Shown: in pieces, positions 40,944-49,457 of the stretch
Numbering within the stretch: position 1 is the first letter of the stretch
How the letters are laid out: every line of letters begins with the position of its first letter
Assembly (NCBI GenBank): GCA_015065325.1
Contig: SVQO01000003.1
Location: 101,557 to 165,556 of the forward strand
DNA from: Oscillospiraceae bacterium
Lineage (GTDB): Bacteria > Bacillota > Clostridia > Oscillospirales > SIG627
Direction: 5' to 3'
DNA length: 64,000 nucleotides
Notes under the pieces: model-generated
What the model was told of the DNA's origin: nothing
The model's input: the letters and a program-made list of their open reading frames with translations, nothing else
Databases searched by the model: none
Translations under genes and position numbers: made by a program

Positions 40944-42320
40944 ATGGAATACCGTATTGAACACGACTCTATGGGCGAGGTAAAGGTTCCCGCCGACAAA
41001 TACTGGGCAGCACAGACCGAGAGAAGCCACGAGAACTTTCTGATCGGCGTAGGCATTGAAACCATGCCCCGCGAGATTACCCGTGCTTTCGGCGTACTGA
41101 AAAAGGCTGCCGCCATCGCGAACCACGCTCTCAAGCCCGAGAAGATGACCGACGAGAAGCTCTCTGCTATCAAGACCGCTTGTGACGAAGTAATGAGCGG
41201 TGCCCTCAACGATCACTTTCCCCTTGTCGTTTGGCAGACCGGCTCCGGTACCCAGTCCAATATGAACGCAAACGAGGTCATTGCAAACCGCGGCAACGAG
41301 ATCGCCGGCGCAAAGCTTCTTCACCCCAACGATGATATCAATATGTCTCAGAGCTCCAACGATACCTTCCCCACCGCAATGCACATCGCCGCAGTGGAGG
41401 TGATCGAGGACAAGCTCTTCCCCGCTATGGATCTGCTCATTTCCACTCTGGTTCGTCTGGAGAAGGAAAACGAGGGCATCGTAAAGAGCGGCAGAACCCA
41501 TCTTCAGGACGCTACTCCCATTCAGTTCTCTCAGGAGATCTCCGGTTGGAGATCCAGCCTTGAGAAGGACAAGGCACTCTTGAAGGATTCTTTGGTTCAT
41601 CTGCGCGAGCTGGCTCTGGGCGGCACCGCAGTCGGCACCGGTCTGAACGCTCCCAAGGGCTTCGACGTAAAGGTTGCCGAGGCTGTATCCGAGATCACCG
41701 GTAAGAAATTCGTTACTGCAGAGAACAAATTTCACGCACTCACCTCCAAGGACGAGCTCGTGTTTGCACACGGTGCACTGAAGGCTCTTGCCGCAGATAT
41801 GATGAAGATCGCAAACGACATCCGCTGGCTGGCAAGCGGTCCCAGACTGGGCATCGGTGAGATCTTCATTCCCGAAAACGAGCCCGGCTCCTCCATTATG
41901 CCCGGCAAGGTGAACCCCACCCAGTGCGAAGCTGTTACCATGGTAGCCGTACAGGTTATGGGTAACGACGTTGCAGTCGGTATGGCGGCAAGCCAGGGCA
42001 ACTTCGAGCTGAACGTATTTATGCCCGTTTGCATCTATAACTTCCTGCAGTCCGCTCGCCTTCTGGCTGAGTCCATCGTATCCTTTAACAACAACTGTGC
42101 TGCAGGCATCACCGCAAACCGCGAAAAGATGCACGACAACCTGCACAACTCTCTGATGCTGGTTACCGCGCTGAACCCCTACATCGGCTACGAGAACGCC
42201 GCAAAGACCGCCAAGAAGGCGTTCAAAGAAAACATTTCTCTTAAGGAAGCTTGCGTGGCACTCGGCTTTTTGAGCGCTGAGAAGTTTGACGAGGTCTTCC
42301 ATCCCGAACAGATGGTTTAA
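40944..42320 (+). CDS. fumC: Class II fumarase
   Basis: 458 residues; oxygen-stable fumarase that interconverts malate and fumarate. Signatures: [14 protein letters not shown] (substrate site), [20 protein letters not shown] and the catalytic-serine loop [16 protein letters not shown]. The TQ in this loop and the NMNANEV segment favour fumarase over aspartase. The start at 40944 follows AAGGAGG. The hdrB gene begins 25 bp after its stop with no terminator between, so fumarate production and the proposed fumarate reductase are made from one transcript. Codon bias suggests high expression. Confidence 0.95.
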   Translation: MEYRIEHDSMGEVKVPADKYWAAQTERSHENFLIGVGIETMPREITRAFGVLKKAAAIANHALKPEKMTDEKLSAIKTACDEVMSGALNDHFPLVVWQTGSGTQSNMNANEVIANRGNEIAGAKLLHPNDDINMSQSSNDTFPTAMHIAAVEVIEDKLFPAMDLLISTLVRLEKENEGIVKSGRTHLQDATPIQFSQEISGWRSSLEKDKALLKDSLVHLRELALGGTAVGTGLNAPKGFDVKVAEAVSEITGKKFVTAENKFHALTSKDELVFAHGALKALAADMMKIANDIRWLASGPRLGIGEIFIPENEPGSSIMPGKVNPTQCEAVTMVAVQVMGNDVAVGMAASQGNFELNVFMPVCIYNFLQSARLLAESIVSFNNNCAAGITANREKMHDNLHNSLMLVTALNPYIGYENAAKTAKKAFKENISLKEACVALGFLSAEKFDEVFHPEQMV

Positions 42321-42345
42321 AAAACAAAACCGAAAGGAAATGGCT

Positions 42346-43122
42346 ATGGTTTTTCAGTATTATCCCGGCTGTACCCTGAGAACGAAGGCAAAGGAGCTTG
42401 ACCGCAAGGCAAGAATGGCTGCCGAGGCTTTGGGAGTTACCTTGAACGAGGTTCCCGAATGGCAGTGCTGCGGCGGTTGCTACCCCGTAGCAAAGGATGA
42501 GATCGCCACGAAGCTTTCCGCAGTCCGCGTTATGATGGCGGCAAAGGAAGCGGAAATGCCCGTTGTCACCGTTTGCTCCGCTTGCCACAACGTACTCAAG
42601 CGTGTCAACGCCGATATGAAAGAGGATGCGGTGATCGCCGACCGCGTGAACCGCTATATGCAAAACGAGACGCCTTATTATGGCGAGGGTGAAGTACTTC
42701 ACTTTATCGAAATGCTCCGCGACAAGGTAGGATTCGACAAGATCCGCGAAAGCGTGAAAAATCCTTTGACCGGCAGAAAGATCGGCGCTTATTACGGTTG
42801 TCTGCTTCTCCGCCCCGGCAAGGTAATGGCTTTCGACGATCCGGAGAATCCCACGATCATTGAGGATTTTATCCGCGCCTTGGGTGCTGAGCCCGTGGTA
42901 TATCCCTACCGCAACGAGTGCTGCGGTGCTTATCTGACACTGGAGGACAAGGAAGCAACTGCGAGAAAATCCTCCGCTGTGCTCCATTCCGCCGCCGCTT
43001 GCGGTGCAGAATGCGTGATCACCGCTTGCCCTCTCTGCCTTTATAACCTGCAAAAGTGCGGCGGCGAGATCCCTGCCGTATATTTTACCGAGCTCCTTTA
43101 CGAAGCCTTGGGATTGGAATAA
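42346..43122 (+). CDS. hdrB: Heterodisulfide reductase subunit B-like (two CCG domains)
   Basis: 258 residues. Two CCG motifs, each able to hold a non-cubane [4Fe-4S] centre: Cys9, CCGGC (41-45) and CSAC (near 78-81); then YYGC (near 153), ECCGA (near 194) and CPLC (near 230). In methanogens this subunit reduces the CoM-CoB heterodisulfide; in bacteria the physiological disulfide or partner is mostly unknown. The start at 42346 is chosen over the ATG at 42340 because AAAGG then has normal spacing. First gene of the Hdr module, in the order B-C-A. Confidence 0.92.
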   Translation: MVFQYYPGCTLRTKAKELDRKARMAAEALGVTLNEVPEWQCCGGCYPVAKDEIATKLSAVRVMMAAKEAEMPVVTVCSACHNVLKRVNADMKEDAVIADRVNRYMQNETPYYGEGEVLHFIEMLRDKVGFDKIRESVKNPLTGRKIGAYYGCLLLRPGKVMAFDDPENPTIIEDFIRALGAEPVVYPYRNECCGAYLTLEDKEATARKSSAVLHSAAACGAECVITACPLCLYNLQKCGGEIPAVYFTELLYEALGLE

Positions 43123-43131
43123 GGAGGAAAT

Positions 43132-43518
43132 ATGGAACAGAAGCATTTGAGAGAAGATATTCTGCGCATCAGCGGTGTCAATCCCCGCAAATGTATGAAA
43201 TGCGGAAAATGCACCGGAACCTGCCCCTCCTACGACGAAATGGAATTTCATCCCCACCAGTTCGTTTATATGGTGGAAAGCGGCGACATCCAGCCCTTGA
43301 TGGAATCCAAGGGTCTGTACAAGTGTCTGACCTGCTTTGCCTGCGTGGAGCGTTGCCCCCGTCAGGTAGAGCCTGCCAAGCTGATCGAGGCGGTAAGACT
43401 TTCCGTGATCCGTCAGCAGGGTCAAAACCACTTGAAGCCCGACCAAATTCCCGCGATGCTGGACGAAGATCTGCCTCAGCAGGCTATCGTCTCCGCTATG
43501 AGAAAATACGCAAAATAG
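43132..43518 (+). CDS. hdrC: Heterodisulfide reductase subunit C-like (two [4Fe-4S] clusters)
   Basis: 128 residues. Two ferredoxin-type cluster motifs at Cys21/24/27/31 (CMKCGKCTGTC) and Cys65/68/71/75 (CLTCFACVERC). HdrC wires electrons from the flavin subunit HdrA to the CCG centres of HdrB. No membrane segment, so this is the soluble HdrABC type. The start follows AAGGAGG, 9 bp after hdrB. Confidence 0.93.
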   Translation: MEQKHLREDILRISGVNPRKCMKCGKCTGTCPSYDEMEFHPHQFVYMVESGDIQPLMESKGLYKCLTCFACVERCPRQVEPAKLIEAVRLSVIRQQGQNHLKPDQIPAMLDEDLPQQAIVSAMRKYAK

Positions 43519-43528
43519 GAGGACGAAT

Positions 43529-45520
43529 ATGCAAAGAATCGGCGTTTTCGTTTGCTGGTGCGGTAGCAATATCGCCGCAACCGTTGATGTAAAAGCCGTT
43601 GCCGAGGCACTGGGTAAAGAGCCCGGCGTGGTTTATTTTGAAGATTATCAGTATATGTGCTCCGAGGAAGGACAGAACAAGATCAAGGCGGCTATCCGCG
43701 ACTACAAGCTCACCGGTGCCGTGGTCTGCTCCTGCTCTCCCCGTATGCACGAAAACACCTTCCGCAAGGCAGCTGCCGCCGCAGGCATCAACTCCTTTAT
43801 GGTAGAGATCGCCAACATCCGCGAGCAGTGCTCCTGGATCCACAAGGATATGCAGAGTGCTACGGAAAAGGCAATTATTCTGGGCAGAGCCGCCATCGCA
43901 AAGGTTCATCTCAACGCTCCCCTGACCGCAGGAGAAAGCCCCGTTACCAAGCGCGCGCTGGTCATCGGCGGCGGTATCGCAGGAATTCAGACTGCCCTCG
44001 ACATTGCCGACGCAGGCTTTGAAGTGGATATCGTTGAAAAGAAACCCACCATCGGCGGTAAGATGAGCCAGATCGACAAGACCTTCCCCACCCTGGACTG
44101 TGCCGCCTGCATCCTTACCCCCAAAATGGTGGACGTAGCACAGAACGAGAAGATCCGCATTTTCTCCTTCAGTGAAGTGGATTCGGTAAAGGGCTTCGTA
44201 GGTAATTTCAACGTTTCGATCCGCCGCAAGGCAAGATACGTTGACGAGGTCAAATGTACGGGTTGCGGTCTTTGTACCGAGAAGTGCCCCCAGAAGAAGG
44301 TACCCAACGAATTCAATCTGGGTCTGGATCAGAGACGTGCCATTTACATTCCCTTTGCACAGGCAGTTCCGAAGGTTGCTACCATCGATCCCGATTACTG
44401 CACCATGCTGAAAACCGGCAAGTGCGGTGTCTGCTCCAAGGTATGTGCCGTCGGCGCCATCGACTATAAGCAGAAGGATACCATCGTAGAGGAGCAATAC
44501 GGTGCCATCGTAGTTGCTACGGGCTACAATCCCATTGAGCTGACCAAGTACGATGAGTTTGCTTACTCCCAGTCTCCCGACGTAATTACCTCTATGGAAT
44601 TTGAGCGTATTACCAACGCGGCAGGTCCTACCGGCGGCGTTCTGCTCCGTCCCTCCGACGGAGAGCATCCCCACAAGATCGTATTCGTTCAGTGTGTGGG
44701 AAGCCGTGAGGACGGCGGAGGATGCGGAAAGACCTACTGCTCCAAGATCTGCTGTATGTACACCGCAAAGCACGCTATGCTCACCCGTGAAAAGTACCCC
44801 GATACCGAGGTTTACGTATTCTATATCGACGTTCGTACCCCCGGCAAGAACTTCGACGAATTCTACCGCAGAGCAGTAGAGGAATACGGCGTTCACTATA
44901 TCAAGGGTATGGTAGGCAAGGTATCCCCCGAAAACGGGAAATTAATGGTAAGAGCCTCCGATCTGATCGAAGGCAAGCAGCTCACCATTGACGCCGATCT
45001 GGTAGTCCTCGCCGCCGCCATTGAGCCGGACAAATCCGCCCGTCCTTTGGCAACCATGCTGACCGCCTCTATGGATACCAACGACTTCTTCACCGAAGCT
45101 CATCCCAAACTCCGCCCCGTAGAAAGCCCCACCGCAGGTATCTTCCTGTCCGGCTGTTGTCAGGGTCCCAAGGACATCCCCGAAACCGTTGCTCAGGCTT
45201 CTGCCTGCGCCGCAAAGGTCATCGGACTCCTTGCCAAGGACAGCCTGACCTGCAACGCCTGCGTTGCACATTCCGAGGAAATGCTCTGTAACGGCTGTTC
45301 TTCCTGCGAGAAGGTATGTCCTTACGGTGCCATTACGTATCAGGAGAAGGAATTCCGTATGCCCGACCGCACCACCAAGATGCGTCGCGTAGCAAGTGTC
45401 AACCCTGCCGTTTGCCAGGGCTGCGGTGCTTGTACCGTCGCTTGTCCCAGCGGTGCTATGGATCTCCACGGCTTCTCCAACAGACAAATCATGGCGGAGG
45501 TAGATGCAATATGCAAATAG
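43529..45520 (+). CDS. hdrA: Heterodisulfide reductase subunit A-like (bifurcating flavoprotein)
   Basis: 663 residues, matching full-length HdrA. Order: N-terminal Cys-containing segment (VCWCGSNI, CSCSP), FAD-binding VIGGGIAG (146-152), an inserted pair of clusters (CTGCGLCTEKC from 243; Cys291 with CGVCSKVC from 299), the thioredoxin-reductase-like core, and two C-terminal [4Fe-4S] motifs (CNGCSSCEKVC from 587, CQGCGACTVAC from 629). In characterised complexes the FAD of HdrA splits an electron pair between a high-potential acceptor and ferredoxin. The next gene, mvhD, overlaps the end by 10 bp. Confidence 0.95.
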   Translation: MQRIGVFVCWCGSNIAATVDVKAVAEALGKEPGVVYFEDYQYMCSEEGQNKIKAAIRDYKLTGAVVCSCSPRMHENTFRKAAAAAGINSFMVEIANIREQCSWIHKDMQSATEKAIILGRAAIAKVHLNAPLTAGESPVTKRALVIGGGIAGIQTALDIADAGFEVDIVEKKPTIGGKMSQIDKTFPTLDCAACILTPKMVDVAQNEKIRIFSFSEVDSVKGFVGNFNVSIRRKARYVDEVKCTGCGLCTEKCPQKKVPNEFNLGLDQRRAIYIPFAQAVPKVATIDPDYCTMLKTGKCGVCSKVCAVGAIDYKQKDTIVEEQYGAIVVATGYNPIELTKYDEFAYSQSPDVITSMEFERITNAAGPTGGVLLRPSDGEHPHKIVFVQCVGSREDGGGCGKTYCSKICCMYTAKHAMLTREKYPDTEVYVFYIDVRTPGKNFDEFYRRAVEEYGVHYIKGMVGKVSPENGKLMVRASDLIEGKQLTIDADLVVLAAAIEPDKSARPLATMLTASMDTNDFFTEAHPKLRPVESPTAGIFLSGCCQGPKDIPETVAQASACAAKVIGLLAKDSLTCNACVAHSEEMLCNGCSSCEKVCPYGAITYQEKEFRMPDRTTKMRRVASVNPAVCQGCGACTVACPSGAMDLHGFSNRQIMAEVDAICK

Positions 45521-45948
45521 AAGAAAAGTTTGAACCCACCATCGTAGCCTTCTGCTGCAACTGGTGCTCTTATGCGGGTGCTGACCTTTCCGGTACCAAC
45601 CGTCTTCAGTACCCTGCCAACGTTAAGATCATCCGCGTTCCCTGCTCCTGCAGAGTAAATCCGATGTTCATCCTCCGCGCCTTTCAAAGAGGTGCTGACG
45701 GCGTGATCATCTGCGGATGCCACCCCGGCGACTGTCACTATACCACCGGCAACTACTACGCCCGCCGCCGTATGACCCTTCTGTTCTCTATGCTGGACTT
45801 TCTCGGCATCGAAAGAGAAAGAACCAGACTGGAGTGGGTCAGCGCCGCAGAAGGTGCAAAGTTTGCCGCTACCATGAACGACTTTGTCGCTACCGTTACC
45901 AAGCTGGGTAAAAATCGTAGATTGGAGGATCTGAGATGCAACAAGTAA
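45511..45948 (+). CDS. mvhD: MvhD/FlxD-like electron-transfer subunit ([2Fe-2S])
   Basis: 145 residues of the MvhD family (methyl-viologen-reducing hydrogenase delta subunit, FlxD in bacteria). It passes electrons from the NAD(P)H- or hydrogen-oxidising module to HdrA. Conserved cysteines lie in AFCCNWCSYAGAD, VPCSCRV and ICGCHPGDCHY. The start at 45511 lies inside the end of hdrA and is the first codon that matches the family N-terminus. No hydrogenase catalytic subunit is encoded nearby; the following genes are of the Flx type instead. Confidence 0.92.
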   Translation: MQIEEKFEPTIVAFCCNWCSYAGADLSGTNRLQYPANVKIIRVPCSCRVNPMFILRAFQRGADGVIICGCHPGDCHYTTGNYYARRRMTLLFSMLDFLGIERERTRLEWVSAAEGAKFAATMNDFVATVTKLGKNRRLEDLRCNK

Positions 45949-46904
45949 TCCGCGAAAAAGCAATATCTCTGATCACCTCCGGAAAAGCTGCCCGCGTCAT
46001 CGGCTGGCGCGAGGGTGAGTTTTTCTACGATCAGACCCCCGAGGTGTTTACCTGTCCCGAGGACATTGAAAAGAATTTCGTCTATAACGGTTTTTCCGGT
46101 GCAAACCTTTCCAAGTATCTGATCAAGGAAAGTGAAAAGGAAGGCGTTGTAGCAGTATTTCTCAAGCCCTGTGATACCTATTCCTTCAGCCAGCTTCTCA
46201 AGGAGCATCGCATCAAGAGAGAAAACGTATGGGCGGTAGGTATCCCCTGCGAAGGAAAGCTGGATATCGACGCGATCCGCAAAATGGGCGTAAAAGGTAT
46301 CACCTCCCTTGAGGAAAACGGTGACGAGATCACCGTTAAGACCATTTACGGCGACAAAAAGATCGCACGCGCAGAGGCACTCGCCGAGCGCTGCAGGAAC
46401 TGCAAGAGCCGCAAGCACGTCGTTTACGATGAGCTTCTCGGAGAAGAGGGAGAGGTTTTAGAATCCGCTCGCTTCGATATGGTCGAAAAACTGGAACAGA
46501 TGACTGCAGAGGAGCGTTTTGCCTTCTGGCAGGGCGAATTGTCCCGTTGCATCCGTTGCAACGCTTGCCGCAACGTTTGTCCCGCTTGCACCTGTGAAAA
46601 GTGCGTGTTTGACAATGCCGCCTCCGGCATCGAGAATAAGGCTCCCGCTTCCTCCTTTGAGGAGCAGAACTTTCACATTATCCGTGCGTTCCACGTAGCA
46701 GGCAGATGCACCGACTGCGGCGAATGCTCCCGCGTTTGTCCCCAGTCCATTCCTCTGCACCTGCTCAACCGCAAATTTATTAAGGACATCAACGAATTCT
46801 ACGGTGAGTATCAGGCCGGTGCCGACCCCGAAGAAAAATATCCCTTGATGAATTTCACCCAAGGCGATATGGAGCCTGCCGACGCATTTAAGAAGGGAGA
46901 GTAA
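45936..46904 (+). CDS. flxC: FlxC-like iron-sulfur subunit
   Basis: 322 residues. The N-terminal half resembles the FrhB/FdhB-type domain (VAVFLKPCDTYSF, AVGIPCEGK, CRNCKSRKH). The C-terminal half has two [4Fe-4S] motifs, CIRCNACRNVCP with a nearby CTCEKC and CTDCGECSRVCP. It is probably the FlxC member of the flavin oxidoreductase FlxABCD module that feeds HdrABC in Desulfovibrio and many Firmicutes. It starts 13 bp inside the end of mvhD. Gene order hdrA-flxD-flxC-flxB-flxA is the reverse of the Desulfovibrio flx order but complete. Confidence 0.82.
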   Translation: MQQVIREKAISLITSGKAARVIGWREGEFFYDQTPEVFTCPEDIEKNFVYNGFSGANLSKYLIKESEKEGVVAVFLKPCDTYSFSQLLKEHRIKRENVWAVGIPCEGKLDIDAIRKMGVKGITSLEENGDEITVKTIYGDKKIARAEALAERCRNCKSRKHVVYDELLGEEGEVLESARFDMVEKLEQMTAEERFAFWQGELSRCIRCNACRNVCPACTCEKCVFDNAASGIENKAPASSFEEQNFHIIRAFHVAGRCTDCGECSRVCPQSIPLHLLNRKFIKDINEFYGEYQAGADPEEKYPLMNFTQGDMEPADAFKKGE

Positions 46905-46909
46905 GAACG

Positions 46910-47923
46910 ATGAAAAAGATCCAACTTTCCAAGCTCCCTCAGCTGCTTTCTGCCATCGCCGAAAAAACGGCTCTGTATCTCCCCGTAGATACTGCCTCCG
47001 GTGCAGAATATAAGAAATACGAGGAAGGCGATAAACTTTCCGACGCCTGCAACACCAACCGAAGCGCCAAGGACTTTTTCTTCCCTCAGGTGGAAAATAT
47101 GGCAAACTTCAAGGTGGAGGGCAAGAAGATCGAGGTCATCGATATCCGCAAGGAAACCGAAGATTTCGTCATTTTCGGTGCCCGCGCCTGCGACGTGAGA
47201 AGTTTTGATATCCTGGACAGAGTATTCCTTGCCGATCCCGTTGACACCTTCTATAAAAACAGACGTCAGCACGCCACTATCGTTTCCCTGGCTTGCTCCG
47301 TTCCCGAGGAAACTTGCTTCTGCGGCACCTTCGGAATCGACGCTGCAGACCCTGCGGGAGACGTAAGCGCCTGGAAGACGGATGAGGAAATGTATTTCCG
47401 TGCCAACACCGAAAAGGGCGAAGCGTTTCTTGCTTCCCTTGCCCTGGAGGACGGTGAAGAAGAAGCGGTCCGCGAGGAGCAGACTAAGATCCGTTCCATT
47501 CTGGAAAAGCTTCCCATTCAGAACCTTCCCACCGACCACTTCAAGGCAGAAAAGCTGATGGAGCATTTCTCCGATCCCAAGTGGAAGGAGCTTTACAAGG
47601 CTTGTCTGGGCTGCGGGACCTGCACCTTCGTTTGTCCCACCTGCCAGTGCTTTGACATCCGCGATTTTGACACAGGAAACGGAATTCAGCGTTATCGTTG
47701 CTGGGACTCCTGTATGTATTCCGATTTTACACAAATGGCGGCAGATCAGCCCCGTCACACTCAGATGGAGCGTTTCCGTCAGAGATTTATGCACAAGCTG
47801 GTTTACTACCCCGCCAACAACGAAGGCGTCTTCGGTTGCGTTGGCTGCGGCAGATGCCTTGCCAAGTGCCCTATCAATATGAACATCGTAAAAGTAATCA
47901 AAGAGATTGGAGGGGATAAGTAA
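46910..47923 (+). CDS. flxB: FlxB-like [4Fe-4S] dicluster subunit (AsrA/HydB-like)
   Basis: 337 residues. The N-terminal domain is of the type found in anaerobic sulfite reductase A and sulfhydrogenase beta subunits (FFFPQVENM, FGARACDVRSFDILDRVF, SCSVPEETCFC). The C-terminus has two cluster motifs, CLGCGTCTFVCPTC and CVGCGRCLAKCP. It should connect the FAD/NAD subunit FlxA to FlxC/FlxD. Its stop overlaps the next start (TAATG at 47921-47925), so the two are translated together. Confidence 0.85.
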   Translation: MKKIQLSKLPQLLSAIAEKTALYLPVDTASGAEYKKYEEGDKLSDACNTNRSAKDFFFPQVENMANFKVEGKKIEVIDIRKETEDFVIFGARACDVRSFDILDRVFLADPVDTFYKNRRQHATIVSLACSVPEETCFCGTFGIDAADPAGDVSAWKTDEEMYFRANTEKGEAFLASLALEDGEEEAVREEQTKIRSILEKLPIQNLPTDHFKAEKLMEHFSDPKWKELYKACLGCGTCTFVCPTCQCFDIRDFDTGNGIQRYRCWDSCMYSDFTQMAADQPRHTQMERFRQRFMHKLVYYPANNEGVFGCVGCGRCLAKCPINMNIVKVIKEIGGDK

Positions 47924-48750
47924 TGGAAAAAGAAGCTTTGATCCCCGAGATCGGCGTGATAACCGATATTCGCATCGACACCCCCGATGTCAGAACCTTT
48001 CGCGTAGTGACCCCCGACGGGAAGAAGCCCTTTGAGCATATTCCCGGTCAGTGCGCAATGCTCTCCATCCCCGGCGTAGGTGAGGCACTGTTCTCCATCA
48101 CCTCCTCCCCTACCAATACCGAGTATATGGAGTTTTCCATCAAAAAGTGCGGCTGTGTTACCGGCTTCCTTCACGCCACCGAGCCCGGTCAGTACGTGAC
48201 CATCCGCGGTCCTTACGGAAACGGCTTTCCCGTGGAAAGCGCTTTCAAGGGCAAGGATCTGCTCTTTGTGGCAGGCGGTATCGGTCTGGCACCGCTCAGA
48301 TCCGTTATCAACTACTGCCGTCACCATCGTTCCAATTACGGCTCCATCGACATTGTTTACGGTTCCCGTTCCATGCAGGATCTGGTGGACTACAATGAAA
48401 TCATGGAGGAATGGTGCAAGGAGGACGGCATCAACGTTCACCTGACCATCGACCGCGAGCAGCCCGAATGGAACGGACACGTCGGCTTTGTACCAAACTT
48501 TGTAAAAGAGTTGAACTTTGATACGAACAAAACCGCCGTTCTCTGCGGTCCTCCCATTATGATCAAATTTACCCTGGCAGGTCTGCAGGAGCTTGGCTTC
48601 GGCAAGGACCAGATCTACACCACCTTGGAGATGCGTATGAAGTGCGGAATCGGCAAGTGTGGCAGATGTAACCTGGGTGACAAATTCATCTGCAAAGACG
48701 GTCCCGTCTTCCGCTTTGACCAGCTGGAAGAATTGCCGGACGAATATTAA
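47923..48750 (+). CDS. flxA: FlxA-like FAD/NAD(P)H-binding subunit
   Basis: 275 residues, ferredoxin-NADP reductase-like fold as in AsrB, PyrK and HydG. The FAD part has LFSITSSP and YVTIRGPYGNGF; the pyridine nucleotide part has FVAGGIGLAPLRS and VLCGPPIM. A C-terminal Cys cluster, KCGIGKCGRCN with a later CKDG, matches the [2Fe-2S] site of PyrK-like proteins. It is the likely entry point for electrons from NADH (or NADPH; specificity not readable) into the Flx-Hdr complex. Confidence 0.88.
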   Translation: MEKEALIPEIGVITDIRIDTPDVRTFRVVTPDGKKPFEHIPGQCAMLSIPGVGEALFSITSSPTNTEYMEFSIKKCGCVTGFLHATEPGQYVTIRGPYGNGFPVESAFKGKDLLFVAGGIGLAPLRSVINYCRHHRSNYGSIDIVYGSRSMQDLVDYNEIMEEWCKEDGINVHLTIDREQPEWNGHVGFVPNFVKELNFDTNKTAVLCGPPIMIKFTLAGLQELGFGKDQIYTTLEMRMKCGIGKCGRCNLGDKFICKDGPVFRFDQLEELPDEY

Positions 48751-48768
48751 TGTCGAAAGGAAAAAAAC

Positions 48769-49443
48769 ATGGAACAGAACGTAAATATTTTCCTGTACGG
48801 AAAGAAATATTCCGTACCCGCAAATCTTACCATTATGAGCGCAATGGAATACGCAGGCTACCAGCTGGTCCGCGGATGCGGATGCCGTAACGGCTTCTGC
48901 GGCGCTTGCGCTACCGTATATCGTATCAAGGGCGACAGAGAATTGAAGGTTTGTCTGGCTTGCCAGACAAAGGTAGAGGACAATATGTACATTGCCACCC
49001 TCCCCTTCTTCCCCTTGGTCAAGGAAGTATACGACATCGAAAAGATCGCTCCCACCGAGCAGATCATGATGCAGCTTTATCCCGAGATCTACAGCTGTAT
49101 CGGCTGCAACGCCTGCACCAAGGCATGCACCCAGGGCTTGAACGTAATGCAGTACATCGCTTACGCACAGCGCGGTGAATATGAAAAGTGCGCAGAGGAG
49201 AGCTTTGACTGCGTAATGTGCGGCGTATGCTCCTCCCGTTGCCCCGCAGGCATCAGCCATCCTCAGGTTGCGATGCTGGCTCGCCGTCTCAACGGTAAGT
49301 ATCTGGCTCCCGGTTGCGGTCACCTCGAAGATCGCGTAAAGGAGATCAACGAAGGCACCTTCCAGGAGCTTTTGGAAAATCTGATGCAAAAGCCCATCGA
49401 GGAGCTGAAAGAGCTCTACAACAACCGCGAGATCGAGAAGTAA
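48769..49443 (+). CDS. frdB: Fumarate reductase iron-sulfur subunit-like (FrdB/TfrB-like), soluble
   Basis: 224 residues. The N-terminal plant-type ferredoxin domain has a [2Fe-2S] motif (Cys37/39/44/47 with Cys62/65), followed by two cluster motifs, CIGCNACTKAC (110-120) and CVMCGVCSSRC (148-158). In quinone-linked enzymes the last cluster is usually 3Fe-4S; here all four Cys are present, favouring 4Fe-4S. There is no membrane anchor gene next to it and no C-terminal CCG domain as in methanogen TfrB; HdrB from the same operon could fill that place. RBS AAAGGA precedes the start. Confidence 0.85.
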   Translation: MEQNVNIFLYGKKYSVPANLTIMSAMEYAGYQLVRGCGCRNGFCGACATVYRIKGDRELKVCLACQTKVEDNMYIATLPFFPLVKEVYDIEKIAPTEQIMMQLYPEIYSCIGCNACTKACTQGLNVMQYIAYAQRGEYEKCAEESFDCVMCGVCSSRCPAGISHPQVAMLARRLNGKYLAPGCGHLEDRVKEINEGTFQELLENLMQKPIEELKELYNNREIEK

Positions 49444-49457
49444 GGAGGTAAGCGAAG

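Noticed and set aside
43496..44896. Long open frame on the minus strand opposite hdrA (also opposite flxA/frdB at 47806-49515 and opposite frdA at 49416-50960)
   Set aside because: The plus-strand genes have clear motifs and ribosome binding sites. The antisense frames follow from G/C codon bias and show no recognisable domains.
42346..45948. Methanogen-type HdrABC-MvhADG hydrogenase complex
   Set aside because: No hydrogenase large or small subunit is encoded. The genes after mvhD are Flx-type, and sporulation genes show that the host is a bacterium.
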